Assembly: GCF_014648195.1 (NCBI RefSeq)
Contig: NZ_BMQQ01000012.1
Coordinates: 1 to 64,000, forward strand
Direction: 5' to 3'
DNA from: Streptomyces purpureus
GTDB lineage: Bacteria > Actinomycetota > Actinomycetes > Streptomycetales > Streptomycetaceae
Length of the DNA: 64,000 nucleotides
Part shown: piece by piece, positions 19,115 through 29,801 of the stretch
How positions within the stretch are numbered: position 1 is the stretch's first letter
Layout: every line of letters begins with the position of its first letter
Translations under genes and position numbers: made by a program
The notes under the pieces: model-generated
What the model was told of the DNA's origin: nothing
Database searches by the model: none
Seen by the model: the letters and a program-made list of their open reading frames with translations, nothing else

Positions 19115-19669
19115 ATGGTCAGAGGCAACACGCGCCAGCGCATCCAGGACGTCGCCCTCGAACTCTTCGCCGAGCAGGGCTACGAGAAGACCTCGCTGCG
19201 CGAGATCGCCGAGCGGCTGGAGGTCACGAAGGCGGCGCTCTACTACCACTTCAAGACCAAGGAAGACATCCTCGTCGGGCTCTTCCACGACCTCACCCGC
19301 CCCATGGACGAGCTGATCGCCTGGGCCGAGGAGCAGCCGCGCACCCTGGAGACCAAGCAGGAGATCCTGCGCCGCTACCAGGTCGCGCTCGCCCACGCGG
19401 CCCCGCTGTACCGCTTCATGCAGGAGAACCAGGCGACGGTGCGCGACCTGAGCATCGGCCTGACGTTCAAGGAGCGCATGCTCACGCTGATCGACCTGGT
19501 GCAGGAGCCGGACTTCTCCATGAAGGACAAGGTCCGCTGCGTCAGCGCGATGTTCACCATGCACGCGGGGATGTTCTTCATGCAGAACGTCGAGGGCGAC
19601 CCCGAGGACAAGCATGAAGCCGTCCTCGAGGTCGCCCTCGATCTGGTCGCCCAGGCCCACGGGGCCTGA
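19115..19669 (+). CDS. TetR-family repressor of the adjacent exporter
   Basis: A 184-residue regulator. The helix-turn-helix is at residues ~5-50 (QRIQDVALELFAEQGYEKTS, then VTKAALYYHFKTKEDIL), followed by a helical ligand domain. The ATG at 19115 was chosen over GTG 19097 because the family N-terminus then fits. Divergent arrangement with an MFS exporter and two matching palindromes is the classic local autoregulated efflux switch. The gene ends 12 bp before the convergent M23 peptidase stop. Confidence 0.88.
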   Translation: MVRGNTRQRIQDVALELFAEQGYEKTSLREIAERLEVTKAALYYHFKTKEDILVGLFHDLTRPMDELIAWAEEQPRTLETKQEILRRYQVALAHAAPLYRFMQENQATVRDLSIGLTFKERMLTLIDLVQEPDFSMKDKVRCVSAMFTMHAGMFFMQNVEGDPEDKHEAVLEVALDLVAQAHGA

Positions 19670-19681
19670 AGGTCGGACCGG

Positions 19682-20371
19682 TCAGATGGTGACGCCGTTC
19701 GAGCGCAGGAAGGCCGCCGGGTTCAGGGCCGAGCCGTAGTTCGGGGTGGTGCGGACCTCGAAGTGCAGGTGGGGACCGGAGGAGTTGCCGGTGTTGCCGG
19801 ACAGCGCGATCGTCTGGCCGGTCTTCACCTTCTGGCCGATCTTCACGTTGATCTTCGACAGGTGGGCGTACTGCGAGTACTTGCCGTTGGCGTGCTTGAC
19901 GACGATGGCGTTGCCGTACGCGGGGCCGTCGCCGCCACCGTTCGGGCCGGCCTTCACGACGGTGCCGGCGCCGGCGGCCTTGACCGGGGTGCCGACCGGT
20001 ACGGCGAAGTCCTGGCCGGAGTGCTTGTGGGACCACATGGCGCCACCCTGGTTGAAGCTGGCGGTCAGGGTGTAGCCGATGACCGGCTTGACCCAGGCGG
20101 CCGGCTTCTTGGCGGCCTTGGCCTTCGCGGCCTTCGCCTTGGCGACGGCGGCCTTGAGCTGGGCGGCCTGGACCTTGGCGGCAGCGGCGGCAGCCTGCGC
20201 GTCGGCCTGCGCGGCGACGGCGGCGGACGTACCGGCCGCGACGGCCGGGACAGCGGCCTTGTTCTCAGCGGCGAAGGCACTTCCGGCCCCGGACACGACG
20301 GTTGCACCCAGGCCGGCGGCGATCAGGGCGGCGACGGTGGTACGGGCGGAATGCTTGGCGCGCTTCGACAT
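19682..20371 (-). CDS. Secreted M23 peptidase (peptidoglycan endopeptidase)
   Basis: A 229-residue exported zinc peptidase. The signal peptide covers residues 1-35 and ends at GSAFA-AEN; residues ~45-95 are an Ala/Lys-rich helix (QAAQLKAAVAKAKAAKAKAA), probably binding or spanning the wall; the M23/LytM domain follows with zinc ligands in HKHSGQDF (H-x3-D) and the catalytic GPHLHFEV (H-x-H). It would cut peptide cross-bridges in peptidoglycan. The ATG at 20371 follows GGAGGT by about 9 nt. I looked upstream for a c-di-AMP (ydaO) riboswitch, common before such genes, and did not recognise one. Confidence 0.92.
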   Translation of the reverse strand: MSKRAKHSARTTVAALIAAGLGATVVSGAGSAFAAENKAAVPAVAAGTSAAVAAQADAQAAAAAAKVQAAQLKAAVAKAKAAKAKAAKKPAAWVKPVIGYTLTASFNQGGAMWSHKHSGQDFAVPVGTPVKAAGAGTVVKAGPNGGGDGPAYGNAIVVKHANGKYSQYAHLSKINVKIGQKVKTGQTIALSGNTGNSSGPHLHFEVRTTPNYGSALNPAAFLRSNGVTI

Positions 20372-20852
20372 ACGGGAAAGACCTCCGGACAAGAGCGGAC
20401 CCGACGCGAGCGGCGCGCCGGGCGGTGGTGCCATCCCTTGGTAACCCACGCCCCCATCTCGACTCAAAGGCCCCATCTACGACATTGCGTCGTAGCGATC
20501 TCCCGCGCCGGCAAGGTCTTGACGCGCCGGAAACCCGGCCTCCAAATACGGACAAAACATGATGAGGAATTGGGTTTAACCCCATGTCCGGCAAGCCCGA
20601 AAGGCTCCCAGGGGCGGGGGATCCGCCCACCGAGGTCCAACCGGCCCGAAGGTCCCGCCCCAGACCTGCCGAACGTCCCGAAATGGGTGGTATCGCCACC
20701 ACTATTCCGCGTAGTACGCCCGAAAACGCCTGTGCGCCTTGTCACGGCGCGGGACGCCCCAATGCGACCTGGGTCACGCAACCAAGCCCCCTCGAAACCC
20801 GTCCGTCGTTAGGCTGACGATCGGATCGATCTTGCTTCTCGGGGGGACGGAC
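20372..20852. other. 481-bp divergent intergenic region before the NACHT island
   Basis: No gene is supported. A perfect inverted repeat CTACGAC-(5 nt)-GTCGTAG lies at 20477-20495, about 105 bp before the peptidase start, and may be an operator or hairpin. TAGGCT at 20810-20815 is a good -10 for the NACHT gene, which then has a ~30-nt leader with GGGGGGA. A relatively AT-rich patch is at 20550-20585. This is the left junction of the accessory island. Confidence 0.5.
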
Positions 20853-23800
20853 ATGGATCCAGCGATCATCGGCACCCGCCTCGCGTCCAGCGCCATCGGG
20901 CCGCTGGTCCGCAGGCTCCTCGTCCAGGACGGCCCGGGGGCGGGCCTCACCGACCGCCGCATCCGCCTCTCCCGCCTCGTCTCCTTCCGCGGCGAGAAGC
21001 GCACCCTCACCGACCGGGACGTGCGCACCCTGGCGGCCGCCCTGGTCGAGGAGTCCATGAGCGGCGGCTCCGGGGCCTCCCGGGCCGAGCGGCCGTTCCC
21101 GCCCGACGAGACCGAGGCCGTCGTCGACGCCCTGGCCCGCACCCTGCTGGCCCTCGGCGACCTCGACATGGACGACGTACAGGCGGTCCGCCTCGGCCAC
21201 CGCGACCTGGCCCGCTGGCTGCGCTCGGCCGGACCCGCCCCGGACGGGCTCTCCCAGGACGCCACGCTCTACCTGGAGTCCGTCACCGAGTGGGCGTGCC
21301 TGCACATCCTGCACTTCTTCACCCAGCGCTCCACCTTCGTCGCCCGCACCCTGGTCGAGCAGAGCCGTGACCAGGCGGAACTCATCGCCAAGGTCGACGC
21401 GCTGATCACCCGCACGCCACGCGCCGACGCGCGGGACGCGGAGTTCGAGCGCCGCTATCTCGCGTATGCCGCCAAGAGGCACGGCAGCCTGACCATCTAC
21501 GGCATCGATCTGCACCACTCACCGGACGCCTGGCCGCTGGACGTGGCGTATCTGTCGCTGGAGGCGACGGGCACCCCGGCCGAGCAAGGCTCCACGAACA
21601 AGGACGGCAAGGTATATGCGGTGCCGGGCGGCCGGCCGCCGGCCCGCCTGCGTGACATCCGTGTCCTCGCCGCCGCCCGCGCCCCCCTCTCCGCCGACCA
21701 GGCTCTCGCCCGCCACCCCCGCGTCCTGCTGCGCGGCCTCGCCGGCTCCGGCAAGACCACGCTCGTGCAGTGGCTCGCGGTCTCGGCCACCCGCGACAAG
21801 CGGGATGGCGGAGGCGGGATGGGGTACCTGCGCGACCGGATCCCGTTCGTCCTCCCGCTGCGCACCCTCACCCGGCACGGCGAGCGCCTGCCCGCCCCCG
21901 ACCGTTTCCTGTCCGCCGTCGGCTGCCCGCTGACCGCGCCGGACGGGTGGGCCGACCGGGTCCTGACCGCCGGGCGCGGGCTGATCCTCGTCGACGGCAT
22001 CGACGAGGTCCCCGAGGCCGAGCGGGACCGCGCCCGCCGCTGGCTGCGCGACCTGCTCGCCACGTACGACGGCAACCGCTGGCTGGTCACCTCCCGCCCC
22101 TCGGCCGTACGGGACGACTGGCTCACCCCCGACGGATTCGCCGAGCTCACCCTCTCGCCGATGAAGAAAGCCGAGGTCACCGCCTTCGTCCAGCGCTGGC
22201 ACCAAGCCGCGGGGCCGGACGCGCAGCCGTACGAGCAGCCCCTGCTCGACGCCCTGCGCACCTCCCCCGACCTGGCACTCCTCGCCACGAACCCGCTGAT
22301 GTGCGGGCTCATCTGCGCCCTCCACCGGGACCGCCGGGGCTATCTGCCGCGCGGCCGGAAGGCGCTGTACGACGCCGCGCTGTCCATGCTGCTCACCCGC
22401 CGCGACCGGGAGCGGGACATGGGCACGCCGTACGGGGTCGACCTCGGCGAGGCCCCACAGATCCAGCTCTTCCAGCGCCTCGCGTACTGGCTCACCCTCA
22501 ACGGCCGCACCGAGATGGACCGCTCCCACGCCGAGTCGATCGTCCGCGCGGCGATCCCGGCGATCCCGGAAGCCGCCGCCCACGCCGACCCCGACGCCCT
22601 CTTCAACCACCTCCTGCACCGCAGCGGCCTGCTGCGCCGCCCAGGCCCCGACACGGTCGACTTCGTCCACCGCACCTTCCAGGACTATCTGGCGGCGAAG
22701 GCGCTGGTCGACGAGTGGCACATCGGGGTCCTGACCGACCACGCGGCGGACGACCAGTGGGAGGACGTCATCCGCATGAGCGTGGCCCACGCCCGCCCGC
22801 GTGAGGCCGCCGACATCTTCCGGGAGCTGCTGGCCGCTGCGGACGCGGCGGAGGACCGCCGTACACAGCTGCGGATCCTGGTCGTGGCGGCCACGGCCCT
22901 GGACCACGCCACGGAGGTCGCCCCCGAGATCCGCCGGGCGATCCTGGACCGCACGGCGGAGGTCATCCCGCCGCGTACGGCGGAGGAGGCACGCGAGCTG
23001 GCATCGGCGGGGCGCGCGGTGCTCGAACTGCTGCCGGGGCCGGAAGGGCTGGAGGACGAGCAGGCGGAGATGGCGGTGGTCGCGGCCTCCCACATCAAGA
23101 TCGACGCGGCCCTGCCCTACCTGCGGCGCTTCACCGAGCACCGGTCTCTGCGGGTTCGGTCGCAGCTGGTCTGGGCATGGTCGCGGTACGAGACGAGGAC
23201 GTACGGGGAGGAGATCGTGGCCCGGCTCGATCCGGCCGAGCTCGAATACACGATCACGAATGACGAGCAGGCCGAGGAGATCCAGCGTCTAGGGCTGCGC
23301 CCGGACCGGCTGGACGTCCGCGGGGAGGTCTCCGACGGCGCCGTGACCACCCTCCTGGTCTTCTGCGACCCGGTCGGCCTGAACCTGCACAGGGCCGGCG
23401 AACGGCCGGACCTGAGCGCGCTGACCGGCCTGGGCCGGCTGGAGGACCTGATGCTCCAGTTGGACGACGACGCGGCCTGGAGCATGGAGGTCCTGCCGTC
23501 GTCGCTGACCTCGATCGCGTTCCCCGGATGGCCCGAGGAGGGTCTACTGGGACTGCGTGACCGCGAGAGTCTGGTGCATCTCGACCTCACCGACGCCGAC
23601 CTGACGGACGACCGCTGGGCGGAGATCGCCTCCCTTCCACGCCTCAGAGCCTTCACCTTGCAGCCCCGGGACTTCACGTTCTTCGCCGACGGACGGTACA
23701 TGCCGGACATCGAGTGGCTGGCCCTCGTCACCGGCGGCACGGGCTGCATCCTGGACCCCGTGGTGCACGCGTTCCCGGGGCTCAGGGTCTTCGAGATCAT

Positions 23801-23933
23801 CGGCCCGCAGGACGCGCACCCGCTCGACCTTGCCCCCCTGGCGGCCCTGCGCCGGCTGGAGCAGGTCCGTACCGCCGACATCCCGGTCACCGGCGCAGAC
23901 CAGCTCCCCGACTCTATCGAGGTCCACAACTGA
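20853..23933 (+). CDS. NACHT-domain STAND ATPase (NLR-like), helical N-terminus, LRR-like C-terminus
   Basis: A 1026-residue signal-transduction NTPase. Residues 1-~230 are helical with no enzyme motif, resembling NACHT N-terminal helical (NNH) domains. A DVAYLSLEAT linker (Y233) precedes the NACHT domain: Walker A GLAGSGKTT at 295-303, Walker B LILVDGIDEV at 377-386 with the NACHT-typical D-G-x-D-E, sensor Arg in VTSRPSA, and the FVHRTFQDYLAAK winged-helix motif around His606. From ~850 leucine-rich repeats appear (LTGLGRLEDLMLQ; LVHLDLTDADLTDD). By family knowledge such proteins sense an invader through the C-terminus and oligomerise to fire the N-terminal effector; bacterial NACHT proteins protect against phage. 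The effector action here is unknown. No TTA codon was seen, unlike the third gene of the island. Confidence 0.9.
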   Translation: MDPAIIGTRLASSAIGPLVRRLLVQDGPGAGLTDRRIRLSRLVSFRGEKRTLTDRDVRTLAAALVEESMSGGSGASRAERPFPPDETEAVVDALARTLLALGDLDMDDVQAVRLGHRDLARWLRSAGPAPDGLSQDATLYLESVTEWACLHILHFFTQRSTFVARTLVEQSRDQAELIAKVDALITRTPRADARDAEFERRYLAYAAKRHGSLTIYGIDLHHSPDAWPLDVAYLSLEATGTPAEQGSTNKDGKVYAVPGGRPPARLRDIRVLAAARAPLSADQALARHPRVLLRGLAGSGKTTLVQWLAVSATRDKRDGGGGMGYLRDRIPFVLPLRTLTRHGERLPAPDRFLSAVGCPLTAPDGWADRVLTAGRGLILVDGIDEVPEAERDRARRWLRDLLATYDGNRWLVTSRPSAVRDDWLTPDGFAELTLSPMKKAEVTAFVQRWHQAAGPDAQPYEQPLLDALRTSPDLALLATNPLMCGLICALHRDRRGYLPRGRKALYDAALSMLLTRRDRERDMGTPYGVDLGEAPQIQLFQRLAYWLTLNGRTEMDRSHAESIVRAAIPAIPEAAAHADPDALFNHLLHRSGLLRRPGPDTVDFVHRTFQDYLAAKALVDEWHIGVLTDHAADDQWEDVIRMSVAHARPREAADIFRELLAAADAAEDRRTQLRILVVAATALDHATEVAPEIRRAILDRTAEVIPPRTAEEARELASAGRAVLELLPGPEGLEDEQAEMAVVAASHIKIDAALPYLRRFTEHRSLRVRSQLVWAWSRYETRTYGEEIVARLDPAELEYTITNDEQAEEIQRLGLRPDRLDVRGEVSDGAVTTLLVFCDPVGLNLHRAGERPDLSALTGLGRLEDLMLQLDDDAAWSMEVLPSSLTSIAFPGWPEEGLLGLRDRESLVHLDLTDADLTDDRWAEIASLPRLRAFTLQPRDFTFFADGRYMPDIEWLALVTGGTGCILDPVVHAFPGLRVFEIIGPQDAHPLDLAPLAALRRLEQVRTADIPVTGADQLPDSIEVHN

Positions 23934-23978
23934 CCTTGCTCTCGGCTGAATTGTGGGCCCGGGCACCCGGCCTCCAGG

Positions 23979-23984
23979 TACGTT
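23979..23984 (+). promoter_or_regulatory. Candidate -10 for a leaderless trypco2 mRNA
   Basis: TACGTT ends 7 nt before the ATG at 23992 and there is no Shine-Dalgarno. If used, trypco2 and the trypsin-NACHT gene have a promoter separate from the first NACHT gene. No clear -35 was found. Confidence 0.35.
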
Positions 23985-23991
23985 CCGCCCC

Positions 23992-24318
23992 ATGACCAGC
24001 ATCGACCGCATCGAACTCGCCGACGCCATCGCCTCCGTACGCGACCAGCTCGTCGAAGCCGCCACCCGCTCCTCCGGCCTGCCGCTCTCCTTCGAAGTGG
24101 GCGACATCGACATGGAGTTCACGATCGAGCTCCGCAAGGAGGTGAAGGGAAGCGGCAAGGTCAAGGCGTGGGTCGTCGAGGCCGGTGCGGACGGGTCCCG
24201 TACGAGCGGGCAGACGCACCGCGTCTCCTTCACGCTCACGCCGAAGGACACCCGCACGGGCGGGTCCTGGCTCGTGGGCAACGACGAGGACGCCGACATC
24301 TCGGGCTTCGGCCGTTGA
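23992..24318 (+). CDS. Trypco2 (trypsin-co-occurring domain 2) protein
   Basis: A 108-residue protein matching the trypco2 family from memory: the start IELADAIASVRDQLVEA helix, LSFEVGDIDMEFTIELRKEV strands, KVKAWVVEAGADG, and THRVSFTLTPKD. The family occurs beside trypsin-like proteases in bacterial conflict systems and is thought to be a partner, adaptor or regulator of the protease; its exact role is not settled. The ATG lies 58 bp after the first NACHT stop. Its stop codon shares one base with the start of the trypsin-NACHT gene (TGATG), so the two are translationally coupled, as expected for subunits made in fixed ratio. Confidence 0.88.
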   Translation: MTSIDRIELADAIASVRDQLVEAATRSSGLPLSFEVGDIDMEFTIELRKEVKGSGKVKAWVVEAGADGSRTSGQTHRVSFTLTPKDTRTGGSWLVGNDEDADISGFGR

Positions 24319-27182
24319 TGGCGGTGGAGGGGCTCGCGCGGAGCGTGGTCGCCGTCCTCGGCGAGCGCCAGGGCACAGGGGTGTTCATCGGTTTCCGGCA
24401 CATCGTGACCTGTGCGCATGTGCTGGGGCAGAGCCTTACGCCCCACATCGCCCTCCCCGGCGAGAGAAGCCCTCTGCGTTGCCAGGTCGTCTGGCGGAAC
24501 GACCGGCTCGACGCGGCGCTTCTCCTGGTGAACCAGCTGAACTCGGCGCCGGCCCTGCCGGGCGCCGTCGCCACCGACCGGCCGCTGCCCGGCTGCCAGA
24601 TCCTGGGATTCCCCAAGATCCAGCGGTATGACCGCAACCGCCTGGAGCTGGACCAGTACACCGGCACGGTGTTACCCGCCGCCGGGCTCGTCCGGCGCAC
24701 GCTCGTCATGGAGCTCGACCGGCCCGCGGTGCCGGAGCAGGAGGGGCCTGAGTCGCCCCTCGCCGGCCTGTCCGGCGCGCCGCTCTTCGCCGGCGACAAA
24801 CTCATCGGCATAGCCAAGGAGGTGCCCCGCGGCCGGGGCCACCGCCGGGTGGAGTGCGTACCGCTCACCGCGATCGTGGCCCACGAGGAGTTCCGCCGGG
24901 TCGTTCCGGTCATCGCTTCGACCACGCTGAGATACGTCACCGACCTCCACCCCGGCGACTCCCGCTACGAGGAGGAGTACGCCGACGCCCTCGCCGCCGC
25001 CTACCGCCGCACCAAGATCTTCGGCCTTGACGAGCTCGGCAAACGCGCCTCCGAGTGGGATCTCGACACCGCCTACCTCTCCCTGGAGGCCACCTCCAAG
25101 GGCGATTCCGCCTCCGGCCCTTCCCGCGTCGACGACCTGCTCGCCACCCGCCCGCGCGTGCTGCTGCGCGGTGACGCGGGCGCCGGGAAGACGACCCTGG
25201 TGTGGTGGCTGGCCGCGCACGCCGCCGCCGGGACGCTCGGGCCGGAGCTCTCCGAGCTCAACGGGCTCGTGCCGTTCGTCGTACCGATGCGGACGCTGCG
25301 CGCCGAGGGAGGCGCGTTCCCCTCACCCGCCGAACTGCCCGCGGCGGCGCGGCTGATGGTGGACGCCGCGCCGGACGGCTGGGCGGGGCGCGTGCTGGCC
25401 GCCGGGCGGGGGCTGCTGCTCGTCGACGGGCTCGACGAGGTGCCGCGGGAGGACCGGGAGGCCGCGCACGCCTGGCTGGCCAGCCTCCTCGACCGTTTTC
25501 CGAAGACCCGCTGCGTGGCGACCGTACGGCCGCTCGCGGTCGAGCCGGAGTGGCTGACGGCGCAGGGCTTCGAGGAACTGACGCTGCTGCCGATGCGGGA
25601 CGCGGACATCCGGGCGTTCATCCGGGCCTGGCACGGGGCGGCCCGGCTCGACCCCGACGGGGACGAGGACCTGGAGGCGCTGGAGCACGATCTGATCCAG
25701 CAGTTCCGCCGCAATCCCAGCCTGTCCGACCTGGGCCGCACCCCGCTGCTCTGCGCGGTCATCTGCGCCCTGCACCGGCTGCGGCAGGGCTTCCTGCCAG
25801 AGACCCGCTGGGCGCTGTACGAGTCGGCGCTGCAGATGCTGCTCGGCGAGCGGGACAAGCGGCGCCGCATCACCTCCCCCGACGGCATCACGATGAGCGT
25901 GGAGGAGCATCAGCAGCTGCTCCAGCGGATCGCGGTGTGGCTGGTGCGGGGCGGGCAGACCGAGTTCACCAGGGAGCAGGCGTTGCATCAGCTGGAGCGC
26001 GGCCTGGCCGGGATGCCGCGGGTACGGGCCCAGGGCGACGCGGAGGCGATCCTGACGCATCTGCTCAACCGCAGCGGTCTGCTCCAGCCCCGGACGGAGG
26101 ACGTCTTCCAGTTCGTGCACCGGACCTTCCAGGACTTCCTGGCGGCGAAGGAGTTCATCGAGGACGACCTGATGAACGAACTGCTGCGGCACACCTATGA
26201 GCAGCAGTGGCACGACGTGCTGTTACTGGCCGCCGGGCACTGCTCGCGGCGCGATCTGCGGCAGCTGGTCGACGGGCTGATCGCGGCCGGCGCGGCGACC
26301 CGGGACCGTTCCGTACGGACCAGCCTGTACGTCCTGGCGGCGCTGTGCGCGCAGCACGCGGCCTGGCTGGACGGCGCCACCCATGACCGGGTTCGCAAGG
26401 CCGTCCGGTCCGTCGTCCCGCACCGCAACCCCAGCCAGCTGCAGGATCTGGCCCGGCTCGGCGCGTACCTGCTGCCGATCCTGCCGTCGCCCGCACGGCT
26501 GAGCGGGGACTCCCGCACCCAGGTGATCGAGCTGATCAACGAGATCGGCGGCGCCGCCGCCGTGCCGTACGCCGGGGCCTTCACCGCGCCGGACGACGCG
26601 TTCCCGCTCGCCCGCGGCTGGCACCGGTATCCGGCGCGGGCGTACGTGGACGAGGTCCTGACCCGGATCGATCTGGGTGAGGCGCCGGTGTTCGTCAACG
26701 GCCACGAGAGGCTGAGCCTGCTGGCGCTGCTGCCGGGTGCTGTGCATCTGGATGTGGCCGGGGACTTCTCCGGCGCCGATCTCGACGCGGCGCTGTCCGG
26801 GCGGCGGCTCGCCTCCCTCGTCCTGAGCGTCAACGGGCTCGTGAAGGACCTCGAATTTCTGCGCGGCTGCGGCGGGGAGCTGCGGCGGCTGGTGCTGCGC
26901 AGATGTGGGGGAATCGGGGATCTGTCGCCGCTGTCGGAGCTGACGGAGCTGGACTCACTGGATCTGCAGATCATGCGGGTCACCCGGGACGATGTGGCGG
27001 CGATCTCCGCGATCCCGAAGCTGCGCGCGCTCAGTCTCCTCGCCCCGCTGGTCCCGGCGGACCGGCTCGACCTCACGCCGCTGCGGGACCTGACGGAGCT
27101 GAGGGTGACGGTAGTGGGCCTGAGCAAGCGGCAGGTCCTCGGCCGTGAGGCGCTCGGGGACCGCCTCACCCTGCGCGCCTAG
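24318..27182 (+). CDS. Trypsin-like protease fused to NACHT STAND ATPase
   Basis: A 954-residue NLR-like protein with a protease effector. The trypsin-like domain (residues 1-~200) has an intact triad: His34 in TCAHVLG, Asp65 in RLDAALL, Ser152 in AGLSGAPLF. No signal peptide is present, so it should act in the cytoplasm. DTAYLSLEAT (Y253) leads to NACHT: Walker A GDAGAGKTT at 285-293, Walker B LLLVDGLDEV at 366-375, and FVHRTFQDFLAAKE at His601. LRR-like repeats run from ~800 to the end (LSELTELDSLDLQ). Infection sensing would trigger oligomerisation and proteolysis of a host or phage target. Two in-frame TTA codons (residues 119 and 636) predict dependence on the bldA tRNA. Paralogous to the first NACHT gene from the YLSLEAT linker on. 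Confidence 0.92.
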   Translation: MAVEGLARSVVAVLGERQGTGVFIGFRHIVTCAHVLGQSLTPHIALPGERSPLRCQVVWRNDRLDAALLLVNQLNSAPALPGAVATDRPLPGCQILGFPKIQRYDRNRLELDQYTGTVLPAAGLVRRTLVMELDRPAVPEQEGPESPLAGLSGAPLFAGDKLIGIAKEVPRGRGHRRVECVPLTAIVAHEEFRRVVPVIASTTLRYVTDLHPGDSRYEEEYADALAAAYRRTKIFGLDELGKRASEWDLDTAYLSLEATSKGDSASGPSRVDDLLATRPRVLLRGDAGAGKTTLVWWLAAHAAAGTLGPELSELNGLVPFVVPMRTLRAEGGAFPSPAELPAAARLMVDAAPDGWAGRVLAAGRGLLLVDGLDEVPREDREAAHAWLASLLDRFPKTRCVATVRPLAVEPEWLTAQGFEELTLLPMRDADIRAFIRAWHGAARLDPDGDEDLEALEHDLIQQFRRNPSLSDLGRTPLLCAVICALHRLRQGFLPETRWALYESALQMLLGERDKRRRITSPDGITMSVEEHQQLLQRIAVWLVRGGQTEFTREQALHQLERGLAGMPRVRAQGDAEAILTHLLNRSGLLQPRTEDVFQFVHRTFQDFLAAKEFIEDDLMNELLRHTYEQQWHDVLLLAAGHCSRRDLRQLVDGLIAAGAATRDRSVRTSLYVLAALCAQHAAWLDGATHDRVRKAVRSVVPHRNPSQLQDLARLGAYLLPILPSPARLSGDSRTQVIELINEIGGAAAVPYAGAFTAPDDAFPLARGWHRYPARAYVDEVLTRIDLGEAPVFVNGHERLSLLALLPGAVHLDVAGDFSGADLDAALSGRRLASLVLSVNGLVKDLEFLRGCGGELRRLVLRRCGGIGDLSPLSELTELDSLDLQIMRVTRDDVAAISAIPKLRALSLLAPLVPADRLDLTPLRDLTELRVTVVGLSKRQVLGREALGDRLTLRA

Positions 27183-27207
27183 CCGGCACGTCACACGTAC
27201 GGGAAAA

Positions 27208-27248
27208 GGGGCTGCCCCGGACCGTTGCACACGGTCCGGGGCAGCCCC
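27208..27248. terminator. Strong bidirectional terminator, island right edge
   Basis: An 18-bp perfect stem (27208-27225 with 27231-27248) and 5-nt loop TGCAC, preceded by AAAA on the left. It separates the trypsin-NACHT stop from the convergent clpC stop and would terminate both. Confidence 0.88.
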
Positions 27249-27275
27249 TGTCTTCAGTCCTCAGCCTTCAGGCGC

Positions 27276-29801
<2,526 letters not shown>

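Noticed and set aside
20372-20600. Cyclic di-AMP (ydaO) riboswitch upstream of the M23 peptidase
   Set aside because: Such switches precede many Streptomyces wall hydrolases, but the expected conserved blocks were not recognisable here; a covariance-model search would be decisive.
20372-27275. IS element, integrase or prophage boundary around the NACHT island
   Set aside because: No transposase or integrase frame, no terminal inverted repeats and no tRNA gene were found in or beside it.
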